A stretch of DNA of 64,000 nucleotides from CAYMTV01 sp964393525 (GTDB lineage: Bacteria > Patescibacteriota > Microgenomatia > Daviesbacterales > UBA10151), in the NCBI GenBank assembly GCA_964393525.1, contig CAYMTV010000003.1, positions 1-64,000 of the forward strand. Reading direction: 5' to 3'. Position 1 is the stretch's first letter. The number at the start of each line of letters is the position of its first letter. Under the pieces are notes generated by a model. The model was not told the DNA's origin. It searched no databases and worked only from the letters and a program-made list of their open reading frames with translations. The position numbers were made by a program, and so were the translations under genes. Shown one piece after another: positions 49,989 through 59,000 of the stretch.

Positions 49989-51401
49989 ATGCACATTCCC
50001 GAAGGAATATTTAAAAGTTATGATATCCGAGGTATTTATTCGGATGAGTTAAATGAAGAAAATGCTGTAGTTATTGCTGCGGCTATCTATAAGTTTTTCC
50101 AGCAAAAACAAAATAAGGATAAATTAAAAATTCTAGTTGGCTATGACTGCAGAATTTCCTCCCCAGCGATTTCAAAAGCTGTGATTTCAACTTTAGCCAA
50201 TTTAGGTGCTGATGTTACAGACGCAGGAATTGTAGCGACCCCGACTTTTTATTTTGGAGTATCAAACTTAGGTTTTGATGGAGGAATTCAAATTACAGCC
50301 TCACACAATCCTAAGGAATATAACGGGATGAAGTTTGTGATTGTAACAGACAAAGGCGTGATTAAGATTGGTAAATCAACCGGGATGGATGAGATTAAAA
50401 GACTGGCGTTAAAAGAGAGTCAAGAGTTGGAAATCTTGAGTCAAGAAAAAGGAAAAGTAGAGAGGTTGGAAAACTTGGTGGCAAAAGAAGTTGAAAATGC
50501 CTTTAAGATAGCAGGTCAAACAGAAATTAAGCCATTTAAAATCGTTGCCGATCCTGCAAACGCCATGGGTGCAACTTATATTGAAGAGCTTTTTAAGCAT
50601 ATTCCAGGGGAACTGATTAAGATGAACTTTGAGCTTGACGGAAATTTCCCGGTCCACCAGCCTGATCCGCTTCAACCTGAAAACGTAAAAGACCTCCAAA
50701 AAAGGGTAATAGAAGAAAATGCAGACTTGGGTCTTGCTCCGGACGGGGATGGGGATCGGATAATGTTTATAGACGAAAAAGGTGAGTTTGTATCCCCGGC
50801 AGTAATTACCGCCATGATTGCCAGCAAAATCCTCAAAAAAAATCCCGGGGGAAAAATCTTATTTGATATCCGCTATATTCTAACCCCAAAAAAAGTAGTT
50901 GAGGAGTTGGGAGGGAAAACTTTAATTACCAAAGTTGGCCATGCATTTATAACTGAGGCAATGCAAAAAGAGGGCGGGGTCTTTGCCGGTGAGTCTTCCG
51001 GCCATTATTATTTTAGGCAAACCGGCGGCGCGGAGTCCGCGGTGACTGCAATTTTAATAATCTTTCAGATGATGAGCGAAAGCGGCAAGAAACTTTCCGA
51101 ACTTGTTGCTGAATTTAGGAAAAGTGAGGAATCAGGCGAGATTAATTTCAGGGTGAAAAATGCGCCTGAAATTATAGAAGTAATAAAAGACACTTACAAA
51201 GAAGGGGAGTTAAATGAGCTGGATGGGGTATCAATTGATTTTCCCAATTGGAGACTCTCATTAAGAAAATCCAACACAGAGCCACTTTTAAGGCTGAATG
51301 TTGAAGAAGAGCTTACTTCAGCTTCCGGCAAGTACAAAGAGGTCGTAGACCTCATAAAAGTGCATGCCGAATTTGAAGACACAGCTGATGCTCACCAGTA
51401 A
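49989..51401 (+). CDS. Phosphomannomutase / phosphoglucomutase
   Basis: This enzyme interconverts hexose 1- and 6-phosphates for glycan precursors. 470 residues in four domains: phosphoserine S105 in TASHNP, metal loop DGDGDR starting at D252, sugar-binding GESSGHYYF, and phosphate-binding RKSNTEPLLRLNVE. The start is ATG 49989; TTG 49980 is an alternative. It is followed four bases later by an IMPase-like gene. Confidence 0.93.
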   Translation: MHIPEGIFKSYDIRGIYSDELNEENAVVIAAAIYKFFQQKQNKDKLKILVGYDCRISSPAISKAVISTLANLGADVTDAGIVATPTFYFGVSNLGFDGGIQITASHNPKEYNGMKFVIVTDKGVIKIGKSTGMDEIKRLALKESQELEILSQEKGKVERLENLVAKEVENAFKIAGQTEIKPFKIVADPANAMGATYIEELFKHIPGELIKMNFELDGNFPVHQPDPLQPENVKDLQKRVIEENADLGLAPDGDGDRIMFIDEKGEFVSPAVITAMIASKILKKNPGGKILFDIRYILTPKKVVEELGGKTLITKVGHAFITEAMQKEGGVFAGESSGHYYFRQTGGAESAVTAILIIFQMMSESGKKLSELVAEFRKSEESGEINFRVKNAPEIIEVIKDTYKEGELNELDGVSIDFPNWRLSLRKSNTEPLLRLNVEEELTSASGKYKEVVDLIKVHAEFEDTADAHQ

Positions 51402-51404
51402 CTT

Positions 51405-52175
51405 ATGAACAAATCCCTAGAAGAATACTTCAAACTTGCCGATAAAGCAGTAGATTTAGCAGGAGAATTTATCGCAAAAAATTTTGGCACAAAAAAGAAG
51501 TCTTTTCATAAGGTAGGACTTGAATATGGCATAGAGGAAGATAAAAAGTCCAACAGCATTTATGAAGACTTCCTAAAAAAGGAAACACCGGAAGTGGCTT
51601 TATTTACCGAGGAAGGTGAGCAAGTTAAAGGTACTAGTCTATTTTGGACAGTTGACCCGATTGATGGAACTACTAATTACTCACGAGGCAATCCGATGTT
51701 TAACTCTCAAATTGCGCTGATCAAAGATGGAGAACCGGTTGTAGCAATTGTTTACAGCCCAATACTAAAGCAAAAATTTAGCGCAATAAAAGGTCAGGGA
51801 GCTTTTCTAAATGGTGAAAAAATTGAGGTTTCAAAAGTCGGTGCGGAGGAAGAAACGATATTTGGATTAAGCAGCGGTAACACCAGAGAAGACAGAATAT
51901 GGTTAGGAGATACATATCTTAAGTTGGCACAGGTTCTAAAAACACCCAGAATATTTAGTTCAGCCGGGCTTGAACTTGCTTATACTGCCTCCGGGCTGAT
52001 TGATTTATATGTTAGCAGGGGGGCGAATTTATGGGACTACGCCCCGGGGGTTTTACTGATCAGGGAAGCCGGAGGGGTTGTTTTAAACTTAAATGGTAAG
52101 GATTGGACAGTAAACGATAGGATTCTAATTGCCCGAAATGAGGTTTTGATAAAACACGCATTAGACATTCTTTAG
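51405..52175 (+). CDS. Inositol-monophosphatase-family phosphatase
   Basis: 256 residues. The metal-binding motifs FTEEGE, DPIDGTTNY and LWDYAPGVLLIREAGG are intact. Family members dephosphorylate inositol phosphate, fructose bisphosphate or 3'-phosphoadenosine phosphates; specificity cannot be set here. It probably forms an operon with the mutase. Confidence 0.9.
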   Translation: MNKSLEEYFKLADKAVDLAGEFIAKNFGTKKKSFHKVGLEYGIEEDKKSNSIYEDFLKKETPEVALFTEEGEQVKGTSLFWTVDPIDGTTNYSRGNPMFNSQIALIKDGEPVVAIVYSPILKQKFSAIKGQGAFLNGEKIEVSKVGAEEETIFGLSSGNTREDRIWLGDTYLKLAQVLKTPRIFSSAGLELAYTASGLIDLYVSRGANLWDYAPGVLLIREAGGVVLNLNGKDWTVNDRILIARNEVLIKHALDIL

Positions 52176-52203
52176 GTATATAATATAGAATTATCTCCCC
52201 TTC

Positions 52204-52238
52204 TGCGCAAACAATATGCATATGCGTACAAGTTGCGC
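52204..52238. repeat. Copy of a 36-base intergenic repeat (imperfect palindrome)
   Basis: Starts TGCGCAAAC and ends GTTGCGC with an ATATGCATAT core. Related to 47890-47925. It does not fit a dif-site consensus. Confidence 0.4.
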
Positions 52239-52282
52239 TAGAGTATTTTTATCTCATTTAAGATGGAATATTAAATTTAAAG

Positions 52283-52311
52283 TTGATCTGGTAACTGCTC
52301 TTTTCTACAAT
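52283..52311 (+). promoter_or_regulatory. Promoter of tgt
   Basis: TTGATC, a 17-base spacer, TACAAT ending eight bases before the ATG; the mRNA is probably leaderless. Confidence 0.55.
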
Positions 52312-52319
52312 ACCCAAAT

Positions 52320-53684
52320 ATGTCAAATTTTAAAATTATTGCTTCTTATAAGTCTGCCAGAGCAGGGGTTTTAAACACATCCCATGGAGATGTAGAAACC
52401 CCAAACTATATTATTATTGCCACCCAAGGCTCGGTTAAGGCGTTAGGGATAGATGATTTAAAAAATATTGGTACCCAGATTATTTTAGGGAATACTTACC
52501 ATCTTTATCTTAGACCAGGCTCAAAATTAATTAAAAAAATGGGTGGGCTTCATAAATTCATGGGATGGGATGGACCAATCTTAACTGACTCGGGTGGGTT
52601 TCAGGCATTTTCTTTAGGAGCAATGATTGAGCATGGAATGAGAAAGGTGCCAATCAAGGGGAAGCAAAACCGTCATTCTGGGGAACGTAGTGACTCCAGA
52701 ATCAAAAAAAACCAGGATCCTGGACAAGCCAGGATGACGATTGTGAGTCCTATTCAAAAAAATCCTCAGTCAGACAACAGGACCATTTTTTCTAAAATGA
52801 CCGAAGAGGGGGTAGAGTTTATTTCTCATTTGGATGGCAGCAAGCACCTTTTAACCCCGGAAAAATCCATGGAAGTCCAATTAGATTTGGGGTCTGACAT
52901 TGTCTTAACTTTAGATGAACTAGTATCCCCGCTTCACTCCCCTTCTTACGTCGCACAATCTTTGGAAAGAACTCACAGATGGGAGCAAAGATCACTGGAT
53001 TATTTTAAAAAGAATATTAAAAATGCTTCGACAAGTCCTTCGACCCTGAGCTCAGGACCGAAGGGCTCAGCACAGGTTTTTGGAATTTTACAAGGCGTTG
53101 ATGATTTTGAAGTAAGAACCAATGAAGCAAAGTGGATAGCCAAACAAGAATTTGATGGTGTTTCAATCGGAGGATCATTTGGAACTTCAAAGTATTGGGG
53201 AGAAGGTGATTTAAGTTGGGCAGCATCCAAATCAATTGAAAAAACCATGGAATGGGTCACTCCCCTGCTGCCTTCTTCCTGGCCAAGGCATGCCTTGGGA
53301 ATTGGAGAAGTTGTAGATCTATTTTTATGTGTAGAACGTGGAATAGATCTTTTTGATTGTGTTGCCCCAACTAGGCGCGCCAGAAATGGATCTCTATATA
53401 TTTCACCCAAAAATAGTGGGAAGATTGCTAACAAATTTGCCTTTAATATTGGAAGAGCGCAGTTTACTGAGGATAAAAACCCAATAGACCCAGGATGCAA
53501 TTGTTATACATGCCAAAACTTCACTCGGTCTTATCTACGACATCTCTATATGGCCTCAGAAATCCTCTACCACAGATTAGCTACAATCCACAATGTTTAC
53601 TTTATGGTGAACCTTATGAAACAAATCCGGGAAGCAATCCTAAACAAACAATTTCCAAAACTAAAGGGAAATTGGCTAGGGTAA
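52320..53684 (+). CDS. tgt: tRNA-guanine transglycosylase with element insertions
   Basis: This enzyme exchanges guanine 34 for a queuosine precursor in certain tRNAs. D90 in DSGGFQ, GILQG, the nucleophile Asp in LFDCV and the zinc site CNCYTC with a later His are present. At 454 residues it is about 80 longer than usual. The excess is explained by a 69-base element (residues about 118-140) and a nested palindromic element (about 235-251), both in frame. It pairs in function with the transporter at 9578. Confidence 0.94.
   Translation: MSNFKIIASYKSARAGVLNTSHGDVETPNYIIIATQGSVKALGIDDLKNIGTQIILGNTYHLYLRPGSKLIKKMGGLHKFMGWDGPILTDSGGFQAFSLGAMIEHGMRKVPIKGKQNRHSGERSDSRIKKNQDPGQARMTIVSPIQKNPQSDNRTIFSKMTEEGVEFISHLDGSKHLLTPEKSMEVQLDLGSDIVLTLDELVSPLHSPSYVAQSLERTHRWEQRSLDYFKKNIKNASTSPSTLSSGPKGSAQVFGILQGVDDFEVRTNEAKWIAKQEFDGVSIGGSFGTSKYWGEGDLSWAASKSIEKTMEWVTPLLPSSWPRHALGIGEVVDLFLCVERGIDLFDCVAPTRRARNGSLYISPKNSGKIANKFAFNIGRAQFTEDKNPIDPGCNCYTCQNFTRSYLRHLYMASEILYHRLATIHNVYFMVNLMKQIREAILNKQFPKLKGNWLG
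52671..52739. repeat. 69-base element with terminal inverted repeats in tgt
   Basis: Ends CGTCATTCTGG and CCAGGATGACG, complementary at 10 of 11 positions. Its length is exactly 23 codons and it is read in frame. An inner CTGGGG...CCAG and CCAGGATCCTGG palindrome are present. It looks like a miniature inverted-repeat element. Confidence 0.7.
53024..53072. repeat. Nested pair of GA-flanked palindromic elements in tgt
   Basis: The outer element TGCTTCGACAAG / CTCAGCA (19 bases when joined) is split by a 30-base palindrome (53036-53065) whose centre is CTGAGCTCAG. Both are read in frame. Confidence 0.75.
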
Positions 53685-53713
53685 TTGACAAGTTTTACTA
53701 TCGGTTATAGAAT
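53685..53713 (+). promoter_or_regulatory. Promoter of the 53725 gene
   Basis: Perfect TTGACA, a 17-base spacer, TAGAAT ending 11 bases before the ATG. Confidence 0.6.
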
Positions 53714-53724
53714 CATGCTTAATC

Positions 53725-54093
53725 ATGCCTCCATATTCACCACCTTCAAGAGAAAGATCTGGTAATGCATATTGCGCTAAATTTATTCAAGTTGATGGAA
53801 GACTATTTCAAACTGGACCAGCCTTAGAATTAAATGATCTAATGAGACACGAAGATTTTGCTAAGTTAGAAAAAGTTTGGTATAGAATAATCCAGTTGAG
53901 AAGAAGTGGTCTGTTTAATGAGTATGATGGTGGATTTTTCTATGTTAATCCTAAAGCTCGCACCTTGTCTGTGGGAGGAGACGCATCCACGATAGGTGTA
54001 AATTATGTGAATAAGGAAGCGAGACAGAGATCCTTAGAAATGTTTGCAGAACAGACTCCTGAGTATAAAATTAGAGATGATACTGACTATTAA
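53725..54093 (+). CDS. Hypothetical protein, 122 aa
   Basis: Not recognised. A soluble, mixed alpha/beta protein with one Cys and many Arg and Tyr. It has a strong promoter of its own directly upstream, and its stop is two bases before the dehydrogenase start, so the two are likely co-transcribed. Confidence 0.6.
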   Translation: MPPYSPPSRERSGNAYCAKFIQVDGRLFQTGPALELNDLMRHEDFAKLEKVWYRIIQLRRSGLFNEYDGGFFYVNPKARTLSVGGDASTIGVNYVNKEARQRSLEMFAEQTPEYKIRDDTDY

Positions 54094-54095
54094 AT

Positions 54096-55001
54096 ATGGC
54101 TAAACTTAGAATTGGATTCATTGGTTTAGGGCTTATGGGTGGGCCGATGGCTAAAAATATCCATAAAGCCGGCTTCCATCTTACAGTCTATAATCGTTCC
54201 CCCAACCGACTTAAAGATTTCAAAAAGTTAAAGGATATTAATATTGCTAAATCCCCAAAAGAAGTAGCAGAGCATTCTGATGTAGTAATAACTTGTGTGA
54301 CAGCTCCTAAAGATGTCAAGCAAGTTATGCTTGGTAAAGCTGGAGTAATTGAGGGAGCAGGAAATCCTTCGACTCGCTCCGCTCGCTCAGGACTAGTTGC
54401 AATAGATATGAGTACAATTGGTCCAACCGCTGCCAGAGAAATAGGAAAAGGTTTAAATAAAAAAGGAGTTGAGTTTTTAGATGCACCAATCACAGGTGGA
54501 ACTGCCGGTGCACAAGCCGGTACGCTAACAATTTTTATTGGTGGAGATAAAAAAGTTTTTGAGAAAGTAAAAAGAGTTTTGGAGGCAATGGGTAAACACC
54601 TGCACTATATGGGCTCCCAAGGTTTAGGCCAAGCTATTAAACTGATTGGTAATCAAATTGCTGCAACAAGCATTGAGGCAATAGCTGAGGGAATGTTACT
54701 TGCTGATAAACTAGGTTTGAAAAGGCAGCAGGTAATGGATGCTTTGTCCACAGCAACATTAACCTCTCCCAATATGCTTTTAAGAATGCCCAATATGGTT
54801 AAAGGCAGGTATGAGGTATCATTTTCTTTAGCAAATATGAGAAAGGATTTGAAACTCGCGGTTGATGAAGCCGCTAAAGAGGATCCAAAAAAATTTCCCA
54901 CCCTTATAATAAATGAAAATCTTTTGAAAAAAGGAATGGATATGGATCTTTCTGAAAAAGACTACTCTGCAGTTTTGACTGTTTTGATGCAAAACAAATG
55001 A
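54096..55001 (+). CDS. Beta-hydroxyacid dehydrogenase (HIBADH family)
   Basis: 301 residues. The NAD(P)-binding GLGLMGGPMAKN motif is at the N terminus, then DAPITGGTAGAQAGTL (substrate loop) and GQAIKLIGNQ with the catalytic Lys. The substrate could be 3-hydroxyisobutyrate, tartronate semialdehyde or succinic semialdehyde. A 28-base palindromic element adds a PSTRSARSG segment in the Rossmann domain. Confidence 0.88.
   Translation: MAKLRIGFIGLGLMGGPMAKNIHKAGFHLTVYNRSPNRLKDFKKLKDINIAKSPKEVAEHSDVVITCVTAPKDVKQVMLGKAGVIEGAGNPSTRSARSGLVAIDMSTIGPTAAREIGKGLNKKGVEFLDAPITGGTAGAQAGTLTIFIGGDKKVFEKVKRVLEAMGKHLHYMGSQGLGQAIKLIGNQIAATSIEAIAEGMLLADKLGLKRQQVMDALSTATLTSPNMLLRMPNMVKGRYEVSFSLANMRKDLKLAVDEAAKEDPKKFPTLIINENLLKKGMDMDLSEKDYSAVLTVLMQNK
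54365..54392. repeat. GA-flanked palindromic element, long form, in dehydrogenase gene
   Basis: Starts TCCTTCGACTCGC and ends GCTCGCTCAGGA. It is the inverted counterpart of the grpE element at 12784, identical at 27 of 28 positions. Confidence 0.8.
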
Positions 55002-55333
55002 AGCTTATTTCCTTAAAAAATCTGCCAAATGAGCCAGTTTCTCATAACCCCCAAATATTAAAAAAAGTTATTTTAAAAAAGGGTTTAATTCCTAAGCTTA
55101 CTAATTTTTCCCAAGCTACTTTTAAACCCGGACAGATTGCCCCTTCCCATGCTCATTTGGATATGTATGAAGTGTTTTTTGTTACTGTCGGATCTGGCAT
55201 AATTAAAATTAACCAAAAAGAATATAAGTTAAAAAAAGGGGTTTGTGTCTTGGTCGATCCGGATGAAACTCATGAAATAGTAAATTCCGGTTTAAAAGAC
55301 TTAGTACTTACCTATTTTGGTATTGAAAAATGA
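54998..55333 (+). CDS. Cupin-domain protein
   Basis: 111 residues with both cupin motifs: PSHAHLDMYEVFFVTVGSG (His, His, Glu metal ligands) and the later DPDETHEIVNSG. A single-domain cupin of unknown substrate. It overlaps the dehydrogenase by 4 bases (ATGA). Confidence 0.87.
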   Translation: MKLISLKNLPNEPVSHNPQILKKVILKKGLIPKLTNFSQATFKPGQIAPSHAHLDMYEVFFVTVGSGIIKINQKEYKLKKGVCVLVDPDETHEIVNSGLKDLVLTYFGIEK

Positions 55334-55352
55334 AGCCTACGGCTTCTTTCTT
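55332..55352 (+). terminator. Possible terminator after the cupin gene
   Basis: GAAGCC-TAC-GGCTTC followed by TTTCTT. It overlaps the cupin stop and precedes the GNAT start. Confidence 0.4.
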
Positions 55353-55361
55353 CGAAATAAT

Positions 55362-55889
55362 ATGAAAATCGGATCAATTTTAGATTCTGAAAGTAATGAG
55401 TTATCAGTTAATTTAGGAATTTCAGATTCACAAATTGAGCAGTTACTTATCTTTACCCACACAGATCCAGAGATTAGAAAATTTACTTCTGATTTTTCTC
55501 GCTTTCCGGATAAATCGAGTTTTGATAGTTGGGAAAAAGATAAATTTTTATATACCCTTTCAAATAATAGTGGTGACCTTTTAGGTTTTATCTGGATTGA
55601 GCAAAAACAGCTTCCAGTTGAAGCAGAAAATGTTAGTCCTAAAAAATATGGATTGACAATAGCTGTCAGAACTTATGGGAAGGCGCGGGGTAAGGGCTAC
55701 TTTAAGCCTTTTTTGGAAAAAGTTTTAACTTACTTTAAACAAAAAGAAGAATACGAGCAAATAAGTGATAATGGGTTTTGGATTTCAATTGCCAAAGAAA
55801 ATATTCCGTCCCAAAAAGCCTTTGAAAATTTTGGATTTAAAAGGGTAGCAAGCAGGTCACAAATTGATAGAATATTTATGCTACTTTAA
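55362..55889 (+). CDS. GNAT-family acetyltransferase
   Basis: 175 residues from ATG 55362. The acetyl-CoA binding region reads VRTYGKARGKGYFKPFL, and the late NIPSQKAFENFGFKRV matches motif B of GNAT enzymes. The acceptor is unknown. A longer frame from TTG 55317 would overlap the cupin gene and is less likely. Confidence 0.75.
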   Translation: MKIGSILDSESNELSVNLGISDSQIEQLLIFTHTDPEIRKFTSDFSRFPDKSSFDSWEKDKFLYTLSNNSGDLLGFIWIEQKQLPVEAENVSPKKYGLTIAVRTYGKARGKGYFKPFLEKVLTYFKQKEEYEQISDNGFWISIAKENIPSQKAFENFGFKRVASRSQIDRIFMLL

Positions 55890-55912
55890 GTACATCTTTC
55901 CCATTTCAGCTG

Positions 55913-55941
55913 TTGACTTACGAGATTTTTTGCTGTATATT
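55913..55941 (+). promoter_or_regulatory. Promoter of rpoB-rpoC
   Basis: TTGACT, a 17-base spacer, TATATT. A leader of about 100 bases follows. rplJ-rplL, often upstream of rpoB, is absent. Confidence 0.6.
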
Positions 55942-55962
55942 TAGAATAATAGTTCAAAACAA

Positions 55963-55988
55963 GGTAGGCATACAGAGGTATGCTTGCC
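55963..55988 (+). promoter_or_regulatory. Leader hairpin upstream of rpoB
   Basis: GGTAGGCATAC, loop AGAG, GTATGCTTGCC: an 11-bp RNA stem with two G-U pairs, followed by TCTTTT. It could act in attenuation or mRNA stability. Confidence 0.45.
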
Positions 55989-56051
55989 TCTTTTGATGTT
56001 TCGAGCAGATTCCGTCACACTGCCTGTTTGAGTCGCTCAAGAATTTCTACT

Positions 56052-59000
56052 ATGCCACAAGCCAAAGCAAACCTTATTAATGGTCGGATTTACTGGGGAA
56101 ATAACAAATCAACTTTAGCCCATTTGGATACTATCGATCTGGTTGCTCTACAGAAAGGCTCTTACAAAAAGTTTTTGGAAGAAGGAATAGGAGAGCTTTT
56201 AAAAGAGATCTCCCCGGTTTTGGATTTTACCGGAAAAAATTGGGAACTTACTTTTGGTGACTACTTCTTTGGCAAATCCAGACTCACCGCTGAGCAGTGT
56301 TCCACTAAGGGTGCAACTTATGATGCTCCGCTAAGAGTTAAAGTTACCTTAGAAAACCTCCAGACCAAACAAACTTATTCCCAGGAAGCTTTTTTAGGAG
56401 ACATCCCACAAATGACTGAGAAGGGAACCTTCATTATTAATGGTGTCGAAAGAGTAATAATCAATCAAATCGTCCGCTCCCCGGGCGTATTTTTTTCAGC
56501 AGCCGATGACCCGGTAACCGGCAAAAGGCTGTATGGAGCAGAACTTAGACCTCAGCACGGCTCCTGGCTTGAGTTTTCCATTTCCCGCTCGGATGTCTTA
56601 ACCGTAAAAATTGACCGTAGGAGAAAATTTGCAGCAACGACCCTACTTAGGGCGTTAGGATTTAGTGAAGAAGAGATTGTTGAACAGTTTGCTGTGGTTG
56701 ATACCGATGAGGAGCACCAATATATTAAAGCTACCTTAAACAAGGATTTAACCCATGACCAAAATGAGGCTTTACTTGAGATCTTCAGAAAAATGCGCCC
56801 GGGAGACCCGATCGTTTTAGAAACCGCCAAATCCCTTTTAACAAACATGTTTTTTAATTCCCGAAGATATAATTTAACCCGGGTAGGCAGGTTTAAAATC
56901 AACAAAAGATTGGGGCTTAATATTGAAAACACCCCGGAAAACTGGATTTTGACAAAGGAAGATATAGTCGCCACTCTAAAGTATCTGATTGGGTTGGCAA
57001 ACGGCAAAGGCAAGGTTGATGATATTGACCATTTGGCGAACCGTCGCGTCAGGATGGTGGGAGAGCTAGTTGCCCAAAACGCCTTTTGGGTTGGACTGCA
57101 AAGATTGGAAAGGGTTATTAAAGAAAGAATGTCACTTCTGCCGATGGATCAGGAAGTCACGGCCGCGGGACTTGTCAACGCCCGCCCGGTGATTGCTGCC
57201 GTTAATGAATTCTTCCGCTCCTCTCAACTCTCCCAAATTTTAGATCAGACAAATCCTTTATCCGAAGTAGATCACCTAAGAAGACTTTCGGTGACCGGTG
57301 CCGGCGGGATCTCAAGGGATCGGGCAAGTTTTTCCATCCGGGACATTAATCACTCGCAGTACGGCAGAATTGATCCGATCCGTTCTCCGGAGGGACAAAA
57401 CATCGGACTTGTAACCTACCTTGCACTTTATGCCAGGATTAACGAGTACGGATTTTTGGAAACGCCTTACAGAAAAGTGGTTCAGGAAAAAAGTAAAGCC
57501 AAAGTGACAAAGGAAATAGTTTACATGACGGCTGATGATGAGGAAAATTACTATATTACGGAAGCCACTGCCGAAGTCAGTGACGCAGGTTTTATCATTC
57601 CAAAAAGAGTGCCGGTTCGTTTTGGGGGGAGCTTTTTTGAAGCAGATACCTCAATTGTTAACTTTATTGATGTTTCACCCCAGCAGATCGTTGGCGCTTC
57701 CGCCTCATTAATTCCTTTTCTGGCTCATGATGATGCCAACCGGGCTTTGATGGGTACCCACATGCAGTGCCAGGCTGTGCCTTTGCTTAAGCCCTCCGCA
57801 CCGGTGATTGGCACCGGAATGGAAACAATCATTGCCAATAATATGGCCCGGGTTGTTCGGGCTCCGTTTGATGGAACTGTGAGTTATGTTGACGGAGAAA
57901 AAGTTGTCCTTAATGGGAAAGTAGGCAAGCAGGAATTCAAAGTAGAAAAGTTTGTGAATTCACCGGCTATGACCTGTTACTCACAAAAACCGGCTGTAAC
58001 GCCCGGCCAAAAGATCAAAAAGGCTGATTTACTTATTGAAGGTACTTCAACAGACAAAGGAGAGTTGGCTTTGGGCCAGAACCTGCTTATTGCCTACATG
58101 AGCTTTGACGGATTAGGTTATGAGGACGCAATTGTTATTTCGGACAGACTGGTTAAGGAAGATCTGTTAAGCTCGATTCATATTGAGGAATACTCAACAG
58201 ATGTTGTTGAAACCAAACTCGGTCCGGACGAGGTGACCTCGGATATCCCCAATGTTTCGGAGGAAAACTTAGCCAATTTGGATGAGCATGGTATTGTCAG
58301 AATTGGTGCCGAGGTTGGGCCGGGAGATATTTTAGTTGGTAAAGTCCAGCCTAAGGGTGAAACCGAGCTAACCGCCGAAGAAAGATTACTTAGAGCAATC
58401 TTTGGAGAAAAAGCCAAAGAAGTCAGGGATACTTCCTTAAGGATGCCCCACGGAGAAAAGGGAACCGTCATTGGGGTGCAGATCCTCTCAAGAGAAAGCG
58501 GAGATGATTTGGGAGCCGGAGTACTGCAAAGAATAAAAGTTAAAGTTGCCCAGCTTAGGAAAGTGACCGAGGGTGATAAACTGGCCGGGCGTCATGGTAA
58601 TAAAGGCGTTATCTCAAGGATTGTTCCGGAAGCTGATATGCCGCATCTTGATGATGGTACAGCGGTTGACATTATTATCTCTTCGGTAACTGTTTTATCC
58701 CGTATGAACTTAGGCCAGCTTCTGGAGGCTCATTTGGGGTTGGCGGCTAAAAAGCTTGGGTATAAGGTTGCAGCACCGGTTTTTGAAAAGATTCCGGAAG
58801 ATATATTGTTTGGCGAGATTAAAAATGCTGCTTTAAATGAAACCGGTAAATCCCCACTGATTGACGGCAGGACCGGTGAGTATTTTGCCCAGGATGTGGT
58901 AGTAGGATATGCGCACTTTCTTAAACTTATCCATATGGTTGAGGACAAAACCCATGCCCGCTCAACCGGCCCATATTCTTTGGTTACTCAACAGCCATTG

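Noticed and set aside
52204..52238. Candidate dif site
   Set aside because: The palindromic core with AT-rich centre suggested XerCD binding, but the conserved TTATGTnnA half-site is missing and a related copy exists at 47890.
55980..56051. N-terminal extension of RpoB from ATG 55980
   Set aside because: The added 24 residues are unlike RpoB N termini and the ATG lies inside the leader hairpin; ATG 56052 gives the expected start.
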